DNA of 64,000 nt. It comes from Planoprotostelium fungivorum (Eukaryota > Evosea > Variosea > Cavosteliida > Cavosteliaceae). A program made the translations under genes and the position numbers. The notes below the pieces were generated by a model. It did not search any database. It was not told where the DNA came from and saw only the letters and a program-made list of their open reading frames with translations. The stretch is from contig MDYQ01000014.1 in NCBI GenBank assembly GCA_003024175.1, forward strand, positions 62,001-126,000. Direction: 5' to 3'. Of this stretch, positions 1 to 16,093 are shown in pieces. Within the stretch, counting starts at the first letter, position 1. Every line of letters starts with the position of its first letter.

Positions 1-4481
<4,481 letters not shown>

Positions 4482-5043
4482 TGGTGTCGCTGATGATGTG
4501 ATGCAGTTGCAGAATCTGCAGAAGAAGTTTGGAACGCATCCCTTCCCGACGAGTGGAAATTGAAGGAGATTTCAAGAATGAAGAAAAAATGGTCGATCTT
4601 GTGAAAGAAGATTTGAATTTGGAAAAAAAGATTGAATTAATGAAAAAAATTGTGGAAAAAAAGCAGAGGGTTGGTTGTTTGTGCGGCGGAGTTTGATGGC
4701 TTCATCTCCGGTTTTTGATACAAGCCGCACCACCCCGCACGGAATTGAGAGCAACACACAGCATCTATACCACCTCCCACCGATATTTCTATCGACATCA
4801 CGTACTCTTCTCAACACGAACAAAAGGCAAGCGAACACTCTACACACAACATCGACACGACACAGACACGATGACAAGATCAACAAGGTGGCAGACGCAG
4901 ACACCTTGGAGAGCGGTGGAGTATAACTCATCTTGTGTTTCACGGGCTTTCGGGCTCTGCGTTTGTTATCTTGTTGGTCGTGAAAGCCATCAGGACGTGT
5001 CGTGTCATGTTGTGTCATCCATCCATCCAGAGCGTAAAGAGCA
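4482..5043. other. Intergenic stretch, no supported gene
   Basis: Only short overlapping frames with no recognisable domain occur here. The first part is purine-rich with many AAAAAA runs (4575-4665) and is probably the 3' UTR of the Mi-2 gene. I see no RNA gene or mobile element. Confidence 0.5.
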
Positions 5044-5168
5044 TGATGAACTCTGAGAAGGTTGCAGGTGCGGGAAAGCCAACATTACTGTACTTCTTAG
5101 ACTACAAAGGTGATACGGGCGAGGTGGGAGGGCTCGTCGATGAAATGACTCAAGTCAAGACAGGTTGA
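5044..5168 (+). pseudogene. Truncated GST N-terminus fragment
   Basis: A 41-codon frame contains GKPTLLYFLDYKGDTGEV and ends after VDEMTQVKTG. It resembles the start of the intact GST directly downstream (SGKPTLTY, then FNSRGRAEVARLVLTEAG): same GKPTL.Y opening and the same G.E/AEV spacing. Nothing of the rest of a GST follows before the intact gene at 5416. I read it as a degraded partial tandem copy. It could instead be a chance similarity of a short frame, or an alternative first exon. Confidence 0.4.
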
Positions 5169-5415
5169 TCCTCCATCTCATTCTCTGATACACTACGCTA
5201 TTATATAATAGATGATTGTCGATACGGTATTCCTCTCTTTTGTCCGTCGTCTCGAGTTCATCGCGAAACTCTGTTCTCTCGTCAGCATGTGTAACAGTGA
5301 TCACCTTACATCTCTTGTCAACGACACGCCATTCCTTCTTGAGAAAACCAATCTACACACCGGGCCGACGTGTAGAGGTTGAGCCCGATGAGTGTCAAAC
5401 GTACACAACACCATC

Positions 5416-6152
<737 letters not shown>

Positions 6153-6200
6153 TGATGATGCAGAGAAATAAATTTCACATCTCGTACATGTCTCATTTAT
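6153..6200. terminator. Shared 48-bp tail-to-tail terminator region
   Basis: Only 48 bp separate the stops of the GST (+) and the kinase (-). AATAAA occurs on the + strand near 6167, and on the - strand the kinase stop itself reads GCGTAAATAAATG, so its signal overlaps the stop codon. The transcripts must overlap or have very short 3' UTRs. Confidence 0.6.
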
Positions 6201-8595
6201 TTACGCTGTTTGTGTCGTCTCTGTGGCGTTTCTGCTCTGCAGGGGCTTGATGATGACATCAGACAGGAATCCATGCTCCACTCTTAATTTCTCCAACGTC
6301 GGCACGCTGTCCAACAGATTGCGAAGAGGTCTTGTTACCTGTCTCCCATCAGTCCACCATCATCTCATCACCATCACCTTTGGTATAGATTTTTGGAACT
6401 GTTTCAAAGCCTCGTTGTCTGTGAAGAACTTCATCACCATAACCCGAGAGGATTCGTAGTTCATAAAGATGAGAGAACCCCTCCAGCCCTCCACCGTTCT
6501 CATGATGGGAACCACCTGTCATCATGAGTCGTCCTCTATAGCGTGTAGCTGTCACCTCGCTCCTGTACTTCTCCAGTAGGTCTTGGTTGTGATCTGGGAA
6601 CGTCTGGTACCTGCACACCAGCACGGCTGTAGCTCCTGGCTTCACATCGAGAGCAACCATCTCTAACAGCTCTCTCATGTACGTCTTACAGCTGTCTCGA
6701 TTCAACACTCGATGATCGACATGCGGTGATGATGATCGACATGCAATGATGATGATGATGATCGAGATGACGCCCATCACCTCAACTCGGCCAATTTCTC
6801 AAAGTTCTTGACGTTCTTGACGATCTCTTGGTCTCCATCCTTGAGCGATTGCATCGAATTGAACACGAGTATGGCAAAGTAATTGCCGTAGTCACCCGTG
6901 AACAGCATACCTCCATCCCAGCACTTCGCCCCGTCCCAACTTCCATCACGAGAGAAGATGAACTCGTTGACAAAGTCGACACCTTCCCGCCACTCAGAAA
7001 CGTTCGAAATTCAAATCTCACCCTCATCAATCCCAAAGGCGCGAAACATGGAAGAGTAGACTCTAGCGTAGCGAGGTGAAGATTGTGTTGGGTTCGACAC
7101 TTCGGGCAGGATAAAGTGTAAGCTCTGCACTTCTCTCTTGGCGAGTTCTTCTGCAGAGGCCAAGTGTGCCTCCCCGGTTGTCTTCACACCGAGGAAGTCA
7201 TCGGAGCTGAGTAGTTCTATGATCTCCTCGAAATCGGGTCGTTTGTCCGGGTCATCGTGTTGCCACTGGAAGAGAGTGAGATGAGATCGAGATGATGATG
7301 GGATGGATCGGATGATGATGATGGGACTCACGCAACGCTCTATGAGATCTCTGAAGGCCGTGGGGCAGTAGAATGGAATCGGTGGTCGCCTTCCCGCTCT
7401 CGTCTGTGATGTGTCAGCTCATTTGCATCATGGATCGGTGGATGTTCATGTTCTCAACCCACCATCTGCAATGTCTCCGTTACAGTCATTCCAGCAAACG
7501 GCTTCTTCCTTGTAAGACATTCCTGCATCATCAGATGAGTTTCAGAACAACAATAAAAATAGAATAAATCACCCATAAGAGGACGCCATAGCTATAGACA
7601 TCTGATTTTGTCGTATAGTGGACAGATGTGGCTTCAGGTGCTCTGTTTGGATGTGAGATGACCTCCATGATGGGGACATCACCTCCACTGAGCGCTGCCA
7701 ACGTACTTGCTAGATACCTCATCATTCCTCTGTAAACTCAGACCAAAGTCACAAACTTTGACCTGCAGTTGTTTAGAACGGCTGGAGACGTGGATCATGA
7801 TGTTACCTTGGCGAAATTATCGCCGATTAGAACCTGAATCATGTCAGCGATGGGATCGAGTGAGATGAGAGTCTCACGTTCTGCGACTTGATGTCTTTGT
7901 GGAAGATGCCTTTGGAATGAAGGTAGTTGATACCTTGCGCAGCTCCGAGAGCTGCTTTCATGATCTGTGCGTGACTGATTCGAACGTTTTCATCGTGAAG
8001 AACGGAATAAAGGGACCCTAAGACGGTGAGAAGAAGATGGGTAGCATCGATATGGACCTTGATTCAGGATCTCGCAGATGATTTGGAATGGTTGACGAGT
8101 GTAACCCATCAGAAGAACGATGTTCATGTGCCGTAAGGATCTATAAGTCGTGAGATCCGAAATGAAGTCATACGCTCACTTCAGAACCGAAACTTCGTGG
8201 TAGAACTCGTTCAGGCATGACGGTGATATATTAGTAAACTTTTTGACCGCAACCTCAGATCCCCACAGTTCAGCACTATGGAGTATGATGAGACTCTTAA
8301 ATTCTCATAGACCCCCTCACCGGTAGACGGAACCGAAGGCCCCTTCTCCCAATTTTTCTTTCAATAACAGCTCATCACTGGGGACTTCTATGCGATTTGT
8401 AAAGAGATTATCAGGTACACTCAGACTCGATATTGTCTTCTTCAGACCGTTCCTGGCGTTCAGAACGGGTGAGGATATGTTGGGGCTCCTCAATCCAGTT
8501 GATGCTCTCAATGAAGGAGAACGACCCCCCGTACTATCCTCTATACGTGATGGATCCAGGTGAGGCGAGCTCTCCGAGGAGGACACTTTGCTCAT
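6201..8595 (-). CDS. TKL-type protein kinase with unassigned C-terminal domain
   Basis: A probable cytosolic Ser/Thr kinase of the TKL group; no signal peptide or membrane segment is visible. A Ser-rich N-terminus (about 90 residues from the ATG at 8595) leads to the glycine loop GEGAFGSVY. Then come EVAVKKF (catalytic Lys), FHKDIKSQN (HKD in place of HRD), CDFGLSL, QW-RAPEA split by an intron (about 7655-7693), KSDVYSYGVLLWE, and CWQHDDPDKRPDF closing the kinase. About 270 further residues include DGSWDGAKCWDGGM and MVALDVKPGATAVL, a region I cannot place. It ends QSRNATETTQTA. About ten introns of 38-75 nt; one near 6705-6775 is built of GATCATC repeats. Upstream exons before 8595 cannot be excluded. 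Confidence 0.85.
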
Positions 8596-8942
8596 CTCTG
8601 AATGCGCCGGCCCTGTGAGATGATCCCAGAGAAGACCGCCTTACAACGCCACATTTTCGTGTGCTTTTTTTTCTGATAGGATCTGCACAAGCACAACCTT
8701 TGTCACAAAAGTAAATCTGATTAGGCAATCGCCTCGATTCTGTGTATTAATACTCCATTCAGGTGGTTACCACAGAGAGCGGTTATGACCAAGCAGTCAA
8801 CACGAGAATCAAAGGGGAACAAGATATTTAAGGTCCCTCAGTCTCCACCATCGTCCGCTTAGCCACTGGCAACAAATCTTCACTATCTAATATATGATGC
8901 ATAACAAGAAGAAGAAGTATAGCTGAACCGATGATTACAAAC
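8596..8942. other. Intergenic stretch, nothing recognised
   Basis: Upstream of the TKL kinase and downstream of the kinase relic. It holds short frames without domains. It probably carries the kinase promoter, but I see no identifiable element. Confidence 0.4.
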
Positions 8943-9375
8943 TCATCCGTGGAAGCTGTCTGCCTCTTCTTCGGTCTTCGGATCGGCCTCTCCATCGTCA
9001 TCCTTCACCGCCACGCTCTCAGCGACCAGTGCCTCCAGGATGCTCTTAAATCCAGCATGAGCTGCATCTTAGACCCACCACCCTGCAACATGAGACCAAC
9101 ACAGATGATGTAGCATCCCACCTCGACACAAGCTGACCAATCAAGGATGACCGATCGTTCAGAGAATTCAAGTCTCTCATCACTTGTACGGTGACTCCAC
9201 CGTGGCAAGTTTGGTTCTTCTACAATAACTCCCATCTACAACGTTTCATTATGCTGTAAATCAATAGAGACATCGACACTCTCGTGAGTATACCGAAGCG
9301 AAAGACATCAGACATATTCAAACACTCGCTCTGTAGATGGCCTCGGGTGGCATCCACTTGAAAAGAGGACACGAA
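8943..9375 (-). pseudogene. Decayed kinase relic, C-terminal part
   Basis: Read on the minus strand, it keeps scattered pieces of the receptor-kinase family at 12.5-15.7 and 44.2-47.6 kb. FKWMPPEAI (about 9340) is followed by an in-frame stop where the paralogue has SQSKYSTKSDV. A broken SDVF-like piece follows, then an intron acceptor CGTTGTAG before ATGGGAGTTA (paralogue: TTGGGAGTTA, WEL). The final AGFKSILEALVA tail has an acidic end (DDDGEADPKTEEEADS) like EEEDEEAEKL in the paralogue. No glycine loop, catalytic loop or DFG remains. It lies on the same strand as the 12.5-kb gene, with the LamG gene between them. A degenerate duplicate is the simplest reading. Confidence 0.65.
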
Positions 9376-9747
9376 TAGAATCGGAAGAAGAGAAGAAGTC
9401 GTATCAAACAGCTCATTTATTTGTTACATTGAACCTCTCGACAAACTGTCACTGTGGTCAGCGTGGGGATATTAGACATATCCGATGTGGAAAACTCAAC
9501 ACGAAAAACACGATTGACTCCACAACCAACGAAAATTCGGGTTTACGCCGCTTCGTCGTGTAATTTGTCTGTGGGGTACCCGGGGGAAATGTCGATATTG
9601 ACAGAAAGTCCTCAGATCTCCAGCCGGAAGCCAGCACCTGCCGCCGCAGCTCCTCCCTGAAACTCAGCCGAGCCAGGACATCATTCGAAACGAAACTTAC
9701 CTACGAACAACACACGAACAACTACTACCAACGTATTCACGATCACG
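9376..9747. promoter_or_regulatory. Upstream region of the LamG gene
   Basis: There is no gene in 370 bp between the relic and the LamG gene. Just before the ATG lies a CA-rich leader (about 9695-9735: cgaacaacacacgaacaac), a plausible 5' UTR. No other element is recognised. Confidence 0.4.
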
Positions 9748-12226
9748 ATGAGAAACGCGATCACTTTGCTGCTTCTTCTCGCCCTCTCGACTGCCGCCTG
9801 GGCCGACACTTGTCAGGCGGGCTATTCTTGGTGCTCCGGAATCAACGCGTGCTACGATTCCTCTCAGTACAACTGTAACAGGGACCAGTATCACGGACAG
9901 AATCGTCTCTGTGCTGCCGGCACCGTCTCTTGTAACGACGTCTGCATTGCATCTTGCGCTTACAAGTGTGGATCAGACGGCTGGGTGAGTCCATCATCTC
10001 ACGATGACGAGATCACCGACTGATGGACGTTCAGTATACTGTCAAGAGTGACCGCACTTGTCCTCCCCCTCCAGCTTGTGTGAACGACAACATGATGGCG
10101 TGCGGTGCCGCATGCTACGACAAGAGCAAGTTCTGCTGCGTCTCCGGTCAACCTCAAGAGATCAGCACCTGCCCCCAGCCCACCTCCCCCATCTGTGACA
10201 TCACTTCAAACTGCCCCTTCGGTATCTACAACGTCGGCTCCCTTCCTGACGGTCAGCTACGCATGAACTACGGCCCCGGCGCTCTCTCCGTGTCCTTCAC
10301 TCTCTCGGCGGGAGCCCTCTACGATCTGAAGGGTCAGCGTTGCTACATCTCCAGCAGTGGTCAACTCCAATGCAACCAAGTGCCTCAAACATCCGACACC
10401 TTCTTTGGTATCTCTGGTGACTTCCTCAGCCGCAACGGAAACCTCGTGTGGTACTACTGTGCAGTGGGAACTGGTGGCTCCAACTTGTACGCCAGAAACA
10501 TCGACAGTGTCGCCTGCTCCGCTACATACTTGTATGTTACTCTCTCCTGCCCCACCGTGCCTACCTCTCCCAGCACGAAGCCCATCACATCGACTTCGCC
10601 TCCTCCCACCAAGCCCCCCGTCACTACCTCTTACGTCCCTTCCACCAGCTCCATCCCTCCCACCACAGCTCCATGCGTTCCCGGTGGAGTTACCATCCCG
10701 ATCCCCTTCTGCTACTTCTCCTTTGATTTCGGTATATTTGGCGGCCTCTTGAAGGACGACAGTGGAAGAGGAAGACACGCCACTTGTCTCGGTCAGCCCA
10801 AGAGCATCGAAGGAAAGTCCAAATTGGCGCTCGGCTTCGACTTTTCTCTCGGATTTCAAGGACTCAGATTGGACCAGACGGCCGGTCTCGATGGTGATTT
10901 CTCCGTCGCTACTTGGTTGAAGGTGAGCTACTCGTTCTCCTCGTATCTTCCTCGTATCTTCCGGGATTTCGTCTAACCCTGAGACAGATTCAAGACAGCG
11001 ACAAGGTGATGAAGATCGTCTCCACGAAGAAAGGTCTCTTCTCTCTATTGACTGGCTGGGAACTCTCTTTATGCCCAAAGACCAAGACTGTCACTTTCGT
11101 CTCCGGCTTTTCCAGTGTCTCATGGAGAATCGACCTCTCCGTCGACGTGTGGTTCCATTTGGCTTTCACCGCAGAGAAGAGTGGGAAAGTCAATCTCTAT
11201 ATCAACGGTGTCGCCGGTGCCACACAGTGGGTCTTCTTGTCCAAGTGTTCCGGCTCTCTCTACATCGCATCGGACAAGTCCAACTGCAATTTCAAGGGAG
11301 CATTCGATGATTTTCTCCTCTTCGACCTGTGCCTCTCCGTTCAACACGTCATCTCCATCATCAGCAACCGATGCGTCCCCGCCACGGTTCCTTCTACAAC
11401 TAAGGTCGTGACCTCCCTGCCTCCTCTCCCTCCACCATCCTCTACCGTAGCACCCCCGCCCCCTCCCCCGTCGACTAAGCCTCCCGGTAAGAAGTGCGGA
11501 CTCCCCTGGCTCTACTGGTCCTTCGACAAGATCAAGCAGGGAAGATGCTCTGACGATTCCGGTCACGGCCGCCACGGCTGGTTCTCCTCCGATTACTCTC
11601 TCGTCCCCGGCAAATTGAGACAGGGCTGCAACTGGAAGAACAACAACAACCTCCACATCACTCTCTCTCAGTGCGAGCTCCACAAGTCGTTCACCATCGC
11701 GACTTGGCTGCGACTCGATTCGATCGGAGGAAAGAACGTCCTCGCATCAACCAAATCCCTCTTCAGTGGCTGGGAGCTCTCTTTTGACGGCAACGCCAAG
11801 CTCATCACCTTCCAATCTTCTCTGGGCAGCTGGGTCGGTTGGGATGCCAGCTCTCTCCGCGTCGGTGTTTGGGTTCACGTTGCCATCGCCATCAGTTTCG
11901 ACCACGCCGAACTCTACTTGGATGGAAACTCGTGCGGCTACAAGCCCATCGCATCGTGCCACCAGAGTTTCATCGGTCTCAGCGTGGGGGGAAAGTTGTG
12001 GGCCAACCCGCTTCACGGCACTTTAGACGAGTTCCTCATGTTCGATCGCGTTTTAGATAAGGAGCAGATCTGTGATGCGAGGGACAAGTACCAGACTGGA
12101 TCCATGGTCTCTGGTGATAATTGGAGCAAGCAGACGGAGTCTCACGATTGGGGAGTCGGCTGGGAATTTGGTGGCCTCCTCTCCGGTCTTGGCTTGAACA
12201 GATTGCACAACTGGTGGATCTTCTGA
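9748..12226 (+). CDS. Secreted Cys-rich protein with two LamG-like domains
   Basis: Three exons (9748-9984, 10035-10922, 10988-12226) give about 787 residues. It begins with a clear signal peptide (MRNAITLLLLLALSTAAWA), so it is secreted or wall-associated. A Cys-rich module follows (CQAGYSWCSGINACYDSSQYNC, LCAAGTVSCNDVC, FCCVSG), then a beta-rich part around GIYNVGSLPDGQLRMNYG. Pro/Thr-rich linkers (about 10555-10680 and 11385-11490) separate two concanavalin-fold LamG-like domains. Each has a DDSGRGRHA or DDSGHGRHG start, an ATWL strand, a WELS strand, a V.VHVA or VWFHLAF strand, LYLDGN or LYINGV, and a closing LDEFLMFDR or FDDFLLFDL. This domain type usually binds sugars or matrix. There is no C-terminal membrane anchor. 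The exact ligand is unknown. Confidence 0.88.
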
Positions 12227-12451
12227 AGGGTCTCCTCTTCTGGACGAATGTGCTGAGAAGCAAGCATAATACATACACATTATTTAAGCCTTCTACTTTC
12301 ACTTGTTTTCACCGACGATCACCGGTGTGGTGCGTCTGTAGCTGGTCTGTTCTCCACCAGAAGTCCCTGCACATCACTATCCGCTATACTTTCTTGAATA
12401 CATCCAACTACGATATACAGATCGGTTGATGTTCATTCATACAATTCGATG
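12227..12451. terminator. Tail-to-tail region between LamG and receptor-kinase genes
   Basis: 225 bp between two converging stops, A/T-richer than the neighbouring exons (catacacattatttaagcc). No gene seen. It probably holds both 3' UTRs. Confidence 0.4.
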
Positions 12452-15400
12452 TTAGAGCTTCTCGGCTTCTTCATCTTCTTCCTCTCTCGTGTCTGTCAGA
12501 CCCTCCAAAGCGATCGCTTGTGTAATGCGTTTGAAACTCGGTCTAGCCTCGGGAGAGAAGCTCCAGCAAGCTGTAGAACTCATCAATATCGAGAACGTAC
12601 AGCTTGACCTCACCTTCCGCTAAACTGACCAACCACGGAGGACATTGAGTGAAGACGGGCCGAAGACCATCGACGACATGTACGGCAGCTTCCACTGGTG
12701 ATAGTCCAGGATAAGGATCTTTCTCTTCGAATAACTCCCAACTACAACACTTCATAAATACTGGATGAAGACAGAGATGCTCACATCAGGATGCTGAAGC
12801 TGAAGACGTCTGATTTTGTCGAGTACTTGCTCTGTGAGATGGCTTCGGGTGGCATCCACTTGAGAGGTCCCACGTTGGCCGTCGTGGTCGATCCATCGCC
12901 CGACGCATTCACGCGAGACATGCCAAAGTCTGACACCTTCGCCTGCAGCTCGCTGCTGAGCAAGATGTTACGTAGGGCGAGATCTCTGTGTACGTGTCAG
13001 TGAAGAGTCTAGTGAGATGAAAGACACTCTCACCTGTGCACGACCTTCTGTTTGTGGAGGTGATGCATTCCTTTGGCAATCTCTGTCAGCAGACGTAATT
13101 TTTCGGGCAGTGCGAGATTGGGATACTTCCTCACATAAGCTGAAATCTTGGTCAAACATTATTTCACGATGACGACCTCACCATACAAACTTCCACCTCC
13201 ACAGAATTCTGTGATCATACTACATCATGGAGTCAGATGACATCGGTAGGTTGTAGATGAAGTCATCACCTGAGAGGCTGTGGGGGAAACGTAGCCGCTT
13301 TGAACAGCACCACGTTGGGATGCGCCGGTAGAGCTTGCAGAATGCTCACTTCAGAGAGGAAATCTTGCATCTGAAGATCCGAGACGAATTCGGCCTTCAC
13401 TTGTTTCACGGCCACGATCTCATTGTTCCAATCTGCATCGTTCGTGAGAAGGAAGGACATCATGGAATGTATTCTGACCTGCACTGAAGACGACTCCAAA
13501 AGCACCAGCACCGACTTCGACGAGATTTCTCAATTCCTTGTAATCCATCTACATCATCCGTCAATATCATCGTCATCATGATGAGATCAACATCAACATC
13601 ATCTACATCATCAAGAGGATGAGAACGAAACTCACTCTTGTCTTAATCAGAGCCTCGGGGATATATCTCTGGAACGACTTCATCGCTTCTCTCATCGTGA
13701 TGAACGCTTGATGGATTCTCCTGGCTTCGAACAAGAAGGGTACGGACACCTCCTTCTCCGTCAGCTGCATCTTGGCCGCTTTCTGCAGCTGCCGAGTCAG
13801 GCGAGTGAAAGGTCGAGTGATCCAGAAAGAAGCTAAGATGGCCAGAATGACGGCGGCAGCACAGACGACACCGATGATGATACCCGTACGTCTGTCTCTC
13901 ATGTCAGGAGTGATGATGATGATGATGCAGGATGATGCGATCGATCATCGCACCTGACGTAGACATTGATGCGAGCCAAGAAGGGATCAGACTCGGCCAA
14001 ATGAACGATGATCCAAGATATTCCGTCTCCCGTGTTCAAGTGCGTGGGAAGGAGGAAGTAATTGACACCGTCGATCGTGTGAGTCGTCTGTGACAGAGAG
14101 GGATCCTTCTGATAGATGTCCCAGGCCTCGTGGATGTACTGGTCGGAGCAATTATTTGCGAAATATCTCAATGTGTCGCTGATGGGTGTCAGATCTGATG
14201 GTTCATGAGATCGATTCCTCACCCTGTAGGCGTTAAGAGGTAAGGATGAGTCCCCGTTGTAGATGCAACGATGGCTCCGTTCGTCTCCACGATGAACGCT
14301 TTTCCCTTGACCTGGCTGACCATCTGTTGTAAGAGAGAAGAGATGGTACCGAACTTGATGTTGATGATGGTGAGGAAGGTCAACTGCTCTTGATAGCAAG
14401 TCCTGATGAATCGAATGAGACTGTTCTCCACTTCAGTCGGTCCCGTGATCTGTCCACGTCGTCAGTTGTGGATCATTCAACGCTTGAGGTGGTACCGTTG
14501 GCTTCAGTGGGCCCCAGAATTCGGTGGGATAGCCGGTGGGGCAGGGTGCAGCGGTCAGATCGTAATATTGAACGGGTATAATCAAGACGGGGTGAGGACT
14601 GAAGAACGTGAGTCGCTCCGATGTGATGATGTAGGCGCTCACTCGGGTTGGGGATAGTCCAAGCTGAGATTGGCGTTGAGGAGGGTGACCCACGTGTACA
14701 GACTTCCGCTGATGTTGAAGGTGTCGTATACGTTGGCGCCATAGACTTCGTGTCCAGCTCCGAAGCTCTTTGAATTGGAAAACTGAAGAGATCAGATGAT
14801 GATGATTGGAAGGTGAACCACTCACGGTGATGCCGCAACTGACTCCGGCTTCGCGGTGCTGCGTAGCTGAGAGCATGTATCGGATGAGATCGGGGTACAT
14901 TATGAGGGATGATTTGTTGGCATCTGGGATGGGACTTCCAGGTGGTATGTAATAGCTGGCAAACATTTTGACTGTTCGTCCGTTAGACTTTGAGATGTGC
15001 CGAAGATGTATGACGTTGAGAGGATGGAAAGAGTACCTTCTTTTCCCCACTGAGTGTAATCGTTCAGTGTGGCGTTCGTCTGACTCAAGAAGCTGGTCGA
15101 GATGCTGTTCTGTATTTGTCCTGTCAGGTCGTCCACCATATCTCTCTGCGCAAAGAAGCTCAGCAGCGTGGTGGATATGGCAATGACTGCGATGAAGAAG
15201 AGGACAGCGCCAGCAAAGACGGTAGGAATGGAGAATATCTGTCTCCACCTCTCCTCTTCTTTCACTTTGGCTTCTCCCTGTTTTAAATGAGAAGATGATA
15301 CGATACGACGCGTGTGATCTCACCGCCGGGCTAGCATAAGCCACGGAAGTATCGCTCCTCGGTTCATTGTCTGAAGTGGCTCCCTCTCCATCTTTCACCA

Positions 15401-15707
15401 CCTTCAACTCGACCTCGTTTTCAGGAGACTTCATGGTTGAATAGACGGTTCCATCTGTTTCCGTTGCCACTTTGAGGATGTAAAGCACGATGAGAAGTAG
15501 TGTAACCGTCAGACCTGCCACCAACAACAGCACCTGCCGCATCATCAGAAGGAGAGAAGAGGATGAAGGAGGTCGACTTACCGAAGAGTTGGCCTCAGCG
15601 GTGTACTCTTCTCCACCTTGCGGATTCTCTCCCACCCTCTGCTCAGCCCTCCTTCCATCCACCAGAGAGAAGAAGCAGCTGAGAATCACTAGCAGTAGAC
15701 AGCGCAT
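12452..15707 (-). CDS. dCache-like receptor kinase with HAMP-like segment (copy A)
   Basis: A predicted membrane receptor. The ATG at 15707 starts a signal-like segment (MRCLLLVILSCFFSLVDG). A TM helix follows (VLLLVAGLTVTLLLIVLYIL), then an acidic cytosolic loop and another TM (IPTVFAGAVLFFIAVIAIS). Next is a long outer region with DDLTGQIQNSI, NATLNDYTQWG and VETNGAIVASTTG, typical of tandem-Cache sensors. A further TM (IIIGVVCAAAVILAILASFW) leads into a HAMP-like helix ending AMKSFQRYIPEALIKT, a linker otherwise known before cyclase domains. The kinase has GAGAFGVVF, IVAVKQVKA, HRD and LALRN, SDFGMSRVN, PLKWMPPEA and KSDVFSFSI. The motifs R-D-L-A-L-R-N and KWMPPEA are those of tyrosine kinases. 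It ends EEEDEEAEKL. Many short introns. It is a close paralogue of the gene at 44194-47576. Confidence 0.85.
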
Positions 15708-16093
15708 GATGTGAGCCGTCTGTGCGGGTCTGTGGCGGTAGTGATTTGCCTCCCCTCTCCCGAAACCGCAAACGTCACAAAAACCTTTTTTGGATGACGA
15801 CAGATGCGGTGCAGAGCTCAATGTCAGCAAGTTCAACACGTGAATTCTTTGGTCGACACCCGCACAGCGCGAGAATGACATCCACGGCTGAGGACAAAAT
15901 AGAACCTGCCAAAATTTAGAGATTCTCTCCATGGTGAGGGGCGTATTTCACCTTTTGAACATTTTTTGAACGATAGAGGAGCTCTGTCGTGACCACCTTA
16001 GCGGCCCACTCACGGTCACGCCCCTTCAATTTGTATGCACGTTTACTCGCTCGAAAATCATCTCTTCATCGCGATGTCTAACATGATGCAATT
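15708..16093. promoter_or_regulatory. Upstream region of receptor kinase A
   Basis: 386 bp between the start of receptor kinase A and the stop of the ABCA gene, both on the minus strand. No supported gene. It presumably contains the kinase promoter and the ABCA 3' UTR. No motif is recognised with confidence. Confidence 0.35.

Noticed and set aside
10257-11683. Minus-strand open frames of 273 and 187 codons
   Set aside because: They lie opposite the LamG exons, which have a signal peptide, domain pattern and clean introns. The antisense frames show no domain.
14433-15932. A 499-codon continuous minus-strand frame
   Set aside because: It reads through introns and in the wrong frame over parts of receptor kinase A. 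The spliced version aligns with copy B and is preferred.
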